From assembly GCA_963699015.1 (NCBI GenBank), contig CAVOSX010000008.1, positions 1 through 64,000 on the forward strand: a stretch of 64,000 nt of DNA. Reading direction: 5' to 3'. The notes under the pieces are model-generated. The model saw nothing but the letters and a program-made list of their open reading frames with translations, ran no database searches and was not told where the DNA came from. Shown here piece after piece: positions 58,801-64,000 of this stretch. The first letter of the stretch is position 1. Every line of letters begins with the position of its first letter. The position numbers and the translations under genes were made by a program. This DNA comes from PALSA-505 sp963699015. GTDB lineage: Bacteria; Actinomycetota; Actinomycetes; Streptosporangiales; Streptosporangiaceae.

Positions 58801-59298
58801 GGCAGCCGCGGCATCATCTTCCGGCTCATGGGCCGGTACGCCGACGCGCTCGCCGATTTCAGCCGCGCGATCGAGCTGAACCCCCATGATGCCGGGGCGA
58901 TCCGCAGCCGCGGCCAGACCTACCGGCTGATGGGCCAGGCCTGGGAGGCGCTGGGCGACTTCAACCGCGCGATCGAGCTCAATCCCGACGATGCCGTGGC
59001 GATCGGCAGCCGCGGCCAGATCCACCAGGCGGAGGGCCGGTACCAGGACGCGCTGGCCGATTTCGACCGGGCGATCGAGCTCAACCCGAACCTGGCCGGG
59101 GCGATCAGCGGTCGCGGCATCATCTTCCGGCTCATGGGACGGTTCGACGAGGCGCTGGCCGATTTCAACCGGGCGATCGAGCTCAGCCCGGACGAGGCCC
59201 GGGCCCTCGGCAACCGGGGCGAGCCCTCGGGGGCCAGGGGGCGTCCCGAGCCGCCTCGCGGGCGGGGGAACGGCGCGGATCCAGGCACGACTCCGTAG
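55861..59298 (+). CDS. STAND-like NTPase with 17 tandem TPRs
   Basis: 1145 residues. N-terminus FVARRGRVIQYRENL, then Walker A FNIHGDAGVGKTYLTQRF (~48-65), a Walker B-like LITLFFDSFDR (~208-218), sensor TTTITGRHSLD and a winged-helix-like region to ~530. From ~538 there are 17 consecutive 34-residue TPRs of the type AIGGRGQTYQLMGRYEEALA-DFNRAIELDP, plus a broken eighteenth. The N-terminal half uses AT-richer codons than its neighbours; the repeat half is extremely GC-rich and internally near-identical. Probably a signal-activated switch whose TPR scaffold binds a ligand or partner. No effector domain or adjacent effector gene is visible. Confidence 0.85.
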   Translation: MALERRSLQDLIRGRQQSGFVARRGRVIQYRENLAYRVDDERRKFLFNIHGDAGVGKTYLTQRFQEAAGGSGALTAYVDETSDDVIAVMNAVAEQLRRAGVSMSGYQNRADYYRERRRELESDPSAPAGLATFLTKTAVTTELHPAQLVPIGDSVLAPVDPMAATEQIDRARIYTIRKVRSSADMRLLLSPVDELTRVFVADLNRIAPGRLITLFFDSFDRTSSFLGRWLLDLYVGLYGGLPANLTTTITGRHSLDPNFWDNYLPVIEDIPLERFSEAEARQFLASKNITDEPTIGVILTLSERLPVWLATLADARPEETVNIGDPAGNAAERFLRWENDPDRRAVAAAAALPRRLSQGMLSALPGPGNRLGLFDWLCARPFVAQQADSWVYHEVVRAAMLRLQRNQSPRDWRDNHIALAAANARLAAGTAGDSDGGWSDPRWVAYTREQAYHLLCADPRGNRPRALALAVKAAEADPAHARQCGEILTDAGRDADQADLWEWGQRLLDGIQGTDLTGYFSCLISYADLEPVILRVALEERAAQHARAGRYEDAVADYDRIIDLDPGILLAFRARSRAYALMRRYREALADFNRVIELSPDNSWTISDRGIIFRLMGRYPEALADFNRAIELDPYNAWAIGGRGQVRQEMRQYSEALTDFSRAIELDPYNAWAIGGRGQTYQLMRWYEEALADYNRAIELDPNWASAIGDRGHTYRLMGRYADALADFNRAIELDPDNAGTIDGRGIIFRLTGRYAEALADFNRAVELDPGYSGAIGGRGQTHWLMGRAWEALADFNRAIELDPLYAWAIGSRGQLHQAEGRYQEALADFNRAVELNPSNALAIGRRGQLYQAATQYERALADFDRAIELDPGYAGAIGSRGEVYRAEGRYQEALADFDRAIELDPDNAAMIGGRGQVYQLTGRHEEALADFGRAIELDPDSPAAIGSRGITYGLMGRYADALADFGRAIELNPNLAGAFGSRGIIFRLMGRYADALADFSRAIELNPHDAGAIRSRGQTYRLMGQAWEALGDFNRAIELNPDDAVAIGSRGQIHQAEGRYQDALADFDRAIELNPNLAGAISGRGIIFRLMGRFDEALADFNRAIELSPDEARALGNRGEPSGARGRPEPPRGRGNGADPGTTP
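57472..59212 (+). repeat. 102-bp tandem repeats encoding TPRs
   Basis: Seventeen units of exactly 102 bp in phase with the reading frame. The core GCGATCGAGCTCGACCCG recurs with little change, and adjacent units at about 57752 and 57854 share an identical stretch of about 50 bases. Such identity implies recent duplication or gene conversion and makes repeat-number variation likely. Confidence 0.8.
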
Positions 59299-59411
59299 TG
59301 GCCGCAGGCTCTTCCCGGAGCCGCGGTTGCCCGCCAGGCGATCGGTACCGTGCCTTCCGGCCGGCCGCCTGGGGGCTCGAGCTGACGGTCGCCGTCAGCC
59401 GGCCTGGGCAG

Positions 59412-59936
59412 CTATGCGCGCCCGTGGCGTGCGAACCGTCCGGCCCCCGCGATCCCGCTGTCGGCGGCAGCGATGGCTCGATCGGCGAGGATGTCGCGTA
59501 GTTCGCCGGTGATGTCGTCCGGGTAGCGGTCAAGGATCGCGGCCAGATCGCGCTGCTGGGCCGCGGTCGCGTACACCGCGAGCTCGCGCTCTAGCTCCGA
59601 GCGCCGCTTGCTGCCGGTGCCGGGGCTGACCGGGATGAGCGGCGCGGAAAACAGAAGCAGGAGCCCGGGCAGGAGGATCATGGCCCACATGCCGCTGCGC
59701 AGCAGCAGCCCCGCCGCCGTGAGCACCGACCCGGCCACCAGGGGCCGCCAGCGCGGGCGCACGGCCCGGGCCAGGCGCATCAGGCCGATCGCCGTGAGCA
59801 GCGCACCAGTACGGATCCCCCTGCGAAGCCGCCTGGCACGGTGGGGCCGCGCGAGCCTCGGCGTGCCGTCCGTGCGGGCCGGACCGGCGAATGGGCTCCA
59901 CACCACCTGGTCCTGGCGATGCGCTCGCGATCTCAT
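59412..59936 (-). CDS. Small membrane protein, unknown function
   Basis: 174 residues from the ATG at 59936 behind GGGAGG. A basic N-terminus (RLARPHRARRLRRGIRTGAL) precedes two hydrophobic segments (RPLVAGSVLTAAGLLLRSGM and WAMILLPGLLLLFSAPLIPV). A cytoplasmic tail follows: SKRRSELERELAVYATAAQQ, RDLAAILDRYPDDITGELRD. No family recognised. Divergent from nothing; the NRAMP gene ends 165 bp upstream on the same strand. Confidence 0.65.
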   Translation of the reverse strand: MRSRAHRQDQVVWSPFAGPARTDGTPRLARPHRARRLRRGIRTGALLTAIGLMRLARAVRPRWRPLVAGSVLTAAGLLLRSGMWAMILLPGLLLLFSAPLIPVSPGTGSKRRSELERELAVYATAAQQRDLAAILDRYPDDITGELRDILADRAIAAADSGIAGAGRFARHGRA

Positions 59937-60100
59937 CGCAGCCTCCCGCGCCCTGGCTCCGCGCTGCGTGTACTCAATGCTATGCTTCCGCGCTCTTCGG
60001 GGAGGGTGACCGCCTGGCCAGGCTGCACTGACCTCCCGATCTGAAGGCCGGGTCCAGGACGGCCTTCCCGGGCCGGCGGCTACGCCAGAGGCAACCGGGC

Positions 60101-61564
60101 CTATCCGCCGCCGAGCTGGACGGCCTTGACGATCAAGAGCAGGACAGAGATGAGGAGGTAACCGCGGAGCACGATCATGGCGAGCTTGGTTTCCGGTGAC
60201 CAGATCACGGGCTTGAGGAGGGCCAGCGGCGGCATTCGCCAGGTGCTGCGTTCCTCGCGCGGAACCCGGGCCGGGCGCTGGGCCGGGCCGCGGCGAACCT
60301 GGGCGATTCGCAGCCATCCCCCCGCGATCAGCACGCCGGCCGCCAGTCCGATCGCGAGCCAGAGGGCAACCGTCCCGGCATGCAGGTGCGTGAAGACCGT
60401 CGTGATGACGAGAACTCCGGAAAGGACCAGCAACGCGCCCAGGATGAGGCCGGCCACCGCGTTGAGCCAGCGCGGGTTCACCCACGGGCCGAGCACCTCG
60501 GGGTCATTGCATAGCAGGAGCAGGAAGACCGTGGCGCTGGGCAGCAGCACGCCCGCGAGCGCCTGGACGCTCGTGGTGATCAGCCCGAGCGGAGCGCCCG
60601 GAATGAGCACGATCGCGGCAGCCACCACGACCAGGGCAGCGTAGCTGGCATAGAACTGCTTGGCATCGCGGAAGCTGCGGTGCAGCGAGTGCTTGATCCC
60701 GAACACGTCGCCGAAGGCGTAGCTGGTGGACAGCGTCACCGCAGCGGCGCCGATGATGCTGGCATCGAGCAGGACTATGGAGTACAGGGCGCCGAGGATG
60801 GCGCTGTGCTGCTGGAGCGCCTGCGCCACCCCGAGGGCATCGGTGAAGTGCCCAGCCAGCGACGTGCCCCGGACCGCGTAGTCGGCGATCACTATCAGTG
60901 CACCCGCCCCGATGATGACAACGAACGAACCCAGGACGGTGTCGGCTCGCTCATAGGGCATGAAGCGGGGGGTGATCCGCTTGTCGATCACGTTGGATTG
61001 CTGGAAGAACAGCTGCCATGGCGCGACGGTGGTGCCGACGATCGCGATGATCAGGAGGATCGCGTCGGAGCTGACCCCGCCTTGGACTCCGGGCACGAAC
61101 AGGTGGTACAGGCTCGCGGAGTAGGAGGGGTGGGACAAGAACGCCAGCGGGATCAGCACCAGGCTGGTGATGATGAAGAAGAACATCGCCCGCTCCCAGC
61201 GCCGGAAGCTGCCGCTGGCGGTGATGGCCACCAAGACGACGGCAGCGATCGGGACCGCGATGTACTTGCTCACCCCGAAATAGGTCAGCGCGAGTGAAAC
61301 CCCGATGAACTCAGTGACGATGGTCAGGAAGTTGAGCACGAACAGGTCACCGACGCTGAACCAGCCCCAGAACCGGCCGAACCGCTCGTTGATGAGCCGG
61401 GCGTGCCCGACCCCGGTGACCGCCCCCAGCCGTACGACCATCTCCTGGTTGACGATCAGTACCGGCACCAGCAGCAGCAGGACCCATAGCAGGCTGTACC
61501 CGTAGTTCTGGCCCGCCTGGGAGTAGGTGGAGACACCGCCCGCGTCGTTGTCGCCGACCATCAC
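60101..61564 (-). CDS. NRAMP-family divalent metal transporter
   Basis: 487 residues in this frame, starting at the GTG/ATG at 61564-61559. The helix-1 metal motif reads MVGDNDAGGVSTYSQAG, where canonical NRAMP has DPGN. Helix 6 reads IAIVGTTVAPWQLFFQQSNV, where canonical is MPH. Further helices match the family (NQEMVVRLGAVTGVGHARLI; NFLTIVTEFIGVSLALTYFG). The altered DPGN and MPH motifs suggest a Mg2+ or other non-iron substrate, as in NRMT-like branches. The frame is open upstream to about 61917 and the first half of helix 1 (TFLAIVGPGLIV) lies before the start, so the real gene most likely begins at 61980 with a frameshift. Coupled to the CBS/MgtE-N gene. Confidence 0.82.
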   Translation of the reverse strand: MMVGDNDAGGVSTYSQAGQNYGYSLLWVLLLLVPVLIVNQEMVVRLGAVTGVGHARLINERFGRFWGWFSVGDLFVLNFLTIVTEFIGVSLALTYFGVSKYIAVPIAAVVLVAITASGSFRRWERAMFFFIITSLVLIPLAFLSHPSYSASLYHLFVPGVQGGVSSDAILLIIAIVGTTVAPWQLFFQQSNVIDKRITPRFMPYERADTVLGSFVVIIGAGALIVIADYAVRGTSLAGHFTDALGVAQALQQHSAILGALYSIVLLDASIIGAAAVTLSTSYAFGDVFGIKHSLHRSFRDAKQFYASYAALVVVAAAIVLIPGAPLGLITTSVQALAGVLLPSATVFLLLLCNDPEVLGPWVNPRWLNAVAGLILGALLVLSGVLVITTVFTHLHAGTVALWLAIGLAAGVLIAGGWLRIAQVRRGPAQRPARVPREERSTWRMPPLALLKPVIWSPETKLAMIVLRGYLLISVLLLIVKAVQLGGG

Positions 61565-61980
61565 GATGAGGCCGGGGCCGACGATGGCCAGGAAGGTGAC
61601 CAGCCGCCGTCGCCAGGTGCTGCTGTACTCGTCGCCGACCCGGATCCGCCCGAGCGCGCCCTCGATGTCTCCCAGGTGCGCCTCGTCGAGGACCGCACTG
61701 GGGCGGGTCAGCGCCGCCTGCTGTTCGCCAGGCCGCGATTCCCGGCGAGCCCGGGCCGGCGCTGGATTCCGCTGCTGCTGCTGGGGCTGCTGCTTGGGCT
61801 TGGGCGGGGCTGGGGCTGGGGCTGCGGTTGTTGTTGTCCCTGCTGCTGCTGCTGCTGCGGCTGAGACCCCGGCCGCGGCCCGGGGCGCCGCGGGGGCTCT
61901 GCCGGCGGTCCGCGCTCAGGGCTCGGCGCCGGCTCGGAACTCTGCCGCGCTGGGGGTTTTTCGCTGCCGGGGCGGGTCAT
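61565..61980 (-). other. Pro/Gln-rich N-terminal extension of the NRAMP gene, frameshifted
   Basis: An ATG at 61980 overlaps the stop of the upstream gene (TGATG) and reads MTRPGSEKPPARQSSEPAPS into a PQQQQQQGQQQPQPQPQPRP run, ending at 61708. The transporter frame picks up as QQPQQQRNPAPARARRESRP, EQQAALTRPS, VLDEAHLGDIEGALGRIRVG and TFLAIVGPGLIV. A one- or two-base change inside the CCCCAG/CAG repeats near 61790-61840 would join them. A slippage-prone region: true frameshift, phase variation or sequence error. Confidence 0.6.
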
Positions 61981-63284
61981 CAGCCGTTTCCGGCGTGGGC
62001 GTCGGGTGGTTGCGCGGCCTCGCGCCGGCGCCAGTCCTCCGGCAGCGTTGTCTCGAGCACGTCGTCCACGGTGATGATGCCGATCATGTGGCGGTGCTCG
62101 TCCACGACAGGGATCGTGATCAGGTTGTAGTCGCTCATCAAAACCGCGACATCTACCACGTCGGTATCTGCGCCGACCCGGACCGGGTCCGCGTCGGACA
62201 CCTCACCGAGCCTGGCGGCCGGGTCGGCCTGGAGAAGGCTGACGAGCTTGGCGACTGCCTGCAACCGGCCTTCTTCGTCAACCGCGTGGACGCTGGTGAG
62301 CGCTTCCGGCTGGAGCGTGTCCGACCGCCTGACCGCGTCCAGGGCTTCGGTGACCGGGACATCTGCCGGCAGCGCCAGGTAATCGACGCCCATCAGGCCG
62401 CCCGCGCTCGTGGGGTTGAACCCCATCAGGGTCAGTACCTTGGTGCGCTGGCCCGCAGGCATCAGGTCGAGCACGGGCTGGCGGCGATGCTGGGGAAGCT
62501 CGGCGACCGCGTCGGCGGCGTCGTCGGCACGCATCCTGCTGAGAACCTGCGCGATCTCGCTGTCGGTCCGGGCTCCCAGCAGCCGGGTCGCGCGATCCTC
62601 GTCCAGCTCTTCGAACACGTCCGCTTCCAGCTCTGGATCGGCGTGCACCTGACCGAGTATTTCTGTCTCCTCCGCCTTAGACGCTTCCTCCAGCAGGTCA
62701 GCGATCTGGGCTGGCTTGAGTCTTCGGATGCGGGCGAACGGCCCGCGCAGCACGGCACTGGGGCTGTGCCCGATCAGCGGCTCGAACCGGTCCCATTCAC
62801 GGAACGCGTGCTGCTGCGGCTCACGGGCACCCCGCCCGAACAGGCGCCGCCGCGGGCGATGTGTGTCCACGCCGGTCAGTACCCATTCCCCGTCCCGCCG
62901 TTCCAGCTCGACATCGACCGCCTTGGTCAGCCGCCCAGCCTCGACGTCGATAAGGCGGTGGCCCAGCAGGTCAGCGCGCAGCAGGACCTCGCCCGGGCGC
63001 CGCTCGAACTGACGCAGGTCAAGGCGGGCACTGGCGAGCTGAAGCACATCGCCATCGAAGGAGCTGACCTGCTCCATGGGCACGAATACCTGCCGTCCTC
63101 CGACACTGGCCACCCCGCCTATCACCAGCGGCAGCTCAGAGCCGCGCAACCGGACGACCACGTCGGAAATCCGCCCCAGCGGCTCACCGTCCCGGCTCGT
63201 GACCGGGCGTTTGATCAACTCCGATAGGTGCAGCGTGCGCGCCTCGTCGGCGTGCGGCGCCGGGGCGGACGGTGCGGTCGTCAT
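61980..63284 (-). CDS. PRC-barrel / MgtE N-terminal domain / CBS protein
   Basis: 434 residues from the ATG at 63284. Residues ~18-160 form PRC-barrel-like domains (HLSELIKRPVTSRDGEPLGR, DLLGHRLIDVEAGRLTKAVD). An MgtE_N superhelix follows (RRLKPAQIADLLEEASKAEE, SEIAQVLSRMRADDAADAVA, PQHRRQPVLDLM), then two CBS motifs ending HRHMIGIITVDDVLETTLPE. The MgtE transmembrane pore is absent, so this is a soluble sensor, likely of Mg2+ or nucleotide. It is translationally coupled (TGATG) to the NRAMP gene, which it presumably gates or regulates, a separated version of the MgtE architecture. Confidence 0.85.
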   Translation of the reverse strand: MTTAPSAPAPHADEARTLHLSELIKRPVTSRDGEPLGRISDVVVRLRGSELPLVIGGVASVGGRQVFVPMEQVSSFDGDVLQLASARLDLRQFERRPGEVLLRADLLGHRLIDVEAGRLTKAVDVELERRDGEWVLTGVDTHRPRRRLFGRGAREPQQHAFREWDRFEPLIGHSPSAVLRGPFARIRRLKPAQIADLLEEASKAEETEILGQVHADPELEADVFEELDEDRATRLLGARTDSEIAQVLSRMRADDAADAVAELPQHRRQPVLDLMPAGQRTKVLTLMGFNPTSAGGLMGVDYLALPADVPVTEALDAVRRSDTLQPEALTSVHAVDEEGRLQAVAKLVSLLQADPAARLGEVSDADPVRVGADTDVVDVAVLMSDYNLITIPVVDEHRHMIGIITVDDVLETTLPEDWRRREAAQPPDAHAGNG

Positions 63285-63728
63285 CAGCAAGCATCTCCCC
63301 TCGGCCGGCAGGCCCGGGTGCACCAGGCTTCCGGACAGGCTGGGGCAGTGCACGGCGGCCGGCGCGCGCACGTCCGGCCGGCTGGCCAGATGGTCCGGCT
63401 AACCACCCTCAATACCCTCCATCACACCGGTGAACAGAACATGCCCACCGTGGCAAGTACAAGTAATGCTCCCCCCGTGGGACCGCGCGATCCAAGCCGG
63501 GCCGCGTACCTGAGACATCGACGGGCACGGACAGGCGGCTACGTCGCCGCCGCGAGCAGTTCTGCGAGATGCGACGCTGATCTGCCGGGGAGGTGCGAGG
63601 ACTCGTATCCGGCGCGCCGCTCACGCCAGCCGGCCGGCCAATGCGAGTAAGAAATGACGTGATCAGCCTCACAGATAATTCGCTGATCATGGACTAGTGT
63701 GGGCCGCCATGTCTGGGAGGGGGAACCA
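63285..63728. other. Intergenic region between divergent genes
   Basis: 444 bases without a recognised gene. The ~70 bp before the right-hand gene are AT-richer (CACAGATAATTCGCTGATCA, TAGTGT), consistent with its promoter. Confidence 0.45.
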
Positions 63729-64000
63729 ATGCGCATATTCGGTCAGCGACGCGCGGCCGCCGGTCCACGTGATCCGCGGTCCGGGCTGGTCAGGACGATA
63801 CGCAAAGAGGGACGGCGGCCGCGCCGCGCAGCAGCCGTGCTCGCTGTCTCCAGCGCGGTGGCACTGTTAACGGTGAGCACAGGCAGTGCTACTGGATTCG
63901 CGGCGTCATCGCCGTCGCCGGTCATAGCGGCGCGTGCCATCCCGGCTCCCGAACACGCGCCGAACCCACGCGATATCACGGCCGTGACCGCATCGACCTG
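63729..64000 (+). CDS. Secreted or exported protein, N-terminal part (runs off window)
   Basis: The ATG at 63729 follows GGGAGGGGGAACCA, a strong ribosome site. The first ~40 residues are basic (RIFGQRRAAAGPRDPRSG, RKEGRRPRRAAA), then a hydrophobic core VLAVSSAVALLTVSTGSATG with a likely signal cleavage after GFAAS. About 90 residues are visible before the window ends and no domain is yet recognisable. Confidence 0.65.
   Translation, partial: MRIFGQRRAAAGPRDPRSGLVRTIRKEGRRPRRAAAVLAVSSAVALLTVSTGSATGFAASSPSPVIAARAIPAPEHAPNPRDITAVTAST

Noticed and set aside
57472..59212. Regular spacing of repeats that might suggest a CRISPR-like array
   Set aside because: Units are 102 bp, contiguous and in frame, encoding 34-residue TPRs; there are no spacers.
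61527..63227. 566-residue plus-strand open frame across the MgtE-N/CBS gene
   Set aside because: Third-position GC shadow; low-complexity Ala/Gly runs and no ribosome site, while the minus strand has clear MgtE_N and CBS motifs.

Overview
The window is high-GC throughout (roughly 70% by eye). It uses GTG and ATG starts with GGAGG-type ribosome sites and carries families typical of filamentous actinomycetes: a SigE-type ECF sigma factor, a CGNR zinc-finger regulator, a TAP-type secreted hydrolase, RidA pairs, an EHN-type epoxide hydrolase and several STAND/TPR proteins. I infer an actinomycete chromosome (Streptosporangiales/Catenulisporales-like habit) but cannot name the genus. No rRNA, complete tRNA, CRISPR array or prophage structural gene was seen.

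Region 1 (1-5.3 kb) is a mobile-element graveyard. It holds a serine recombinase gene cut into four pieces, with its central ~600 bp inverted and a beta-propeller fragment inserted. Next come two tandem, heavily frameshifted IS110-family elements. Each has a shared, structured ~175-nt leader where bridge RNA is encoded in this family, and a third orphan copy of the leader start lies at 5.2 kb.

Region 2 (5.3-17.6 kb) is a patchwork of small accessory genes: VOC and GNAT proteins, a ribbon-helix-helix protein overlapping a TPR stub, a secreted beta-helix protein, a truncated IS110, a secreted TAP-type hydrolase, a dienelactone hydrolase, an APH-like kinase and two RidA proteins. It carries several repeat scars. 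The clearest is a 47-nt tRNA-Phe 3'-half direct repeat 9.95 kb apart (7588 and 17538) that looks like attL/attR of a lost or degraded integrative element.

Region 3 (17.8-33 kb) is more orderly. A divergent MFS pump/CGNR regulator pair shares a palindromic operator. It is followed by an ABC-2 exporter operon, a MerR/GyrI-like regulator, a large DUF4062-STAND-TPR sensor, aminopeptidase C, a SigE-type sigma/membrane partner/lysyl-oxidase-like operon, an alpha/beta hydrolase and a CPA2 antiporter.

Region 4 (33-55 kb) holds a tyrosine-integrase relic, an SNF2-type helicase, a quinone oxidoreductase with an MFS pump, a VOC protein and a GH25-like protein. Further on are a receiver-fused thioredoxin-reductase-like flavoprotein lacking the CxxC, a MarR/NTF2-like divergent pair (the latter frameshifted), a Bax-inhibitor-like protein, truncated hemoglobin, a SigK-like sigma factor and a DUF6529-like membrane protein. 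The stretch ends with an NTF2-like/MerR divergent pair with back-to-back MerR operators, an alpha/beta hydrolase, an aldehyde dehydrogenase, a beta-helix relic and an epoxide hydrolase.

Region 5 (55-64 kb) contains a small Cys-rich protein and a 1145-aa NTPase with 17 nearly uniform TPRs. It also contains a coupled PRC-barrel/MgtE-N/CBS protein and NRAMP transporter pair, with a frameshift in the transporter's Pro/Gln-rich N-terminal extension. The start of a secreted protein runs off the right edge.

The most unusual material is the tandem IS110 pair with its leader RNAs, the scrambled recombinase, the tRNA-scar-bounded segment and the two large STAND-type NTPase/TPR proteins.
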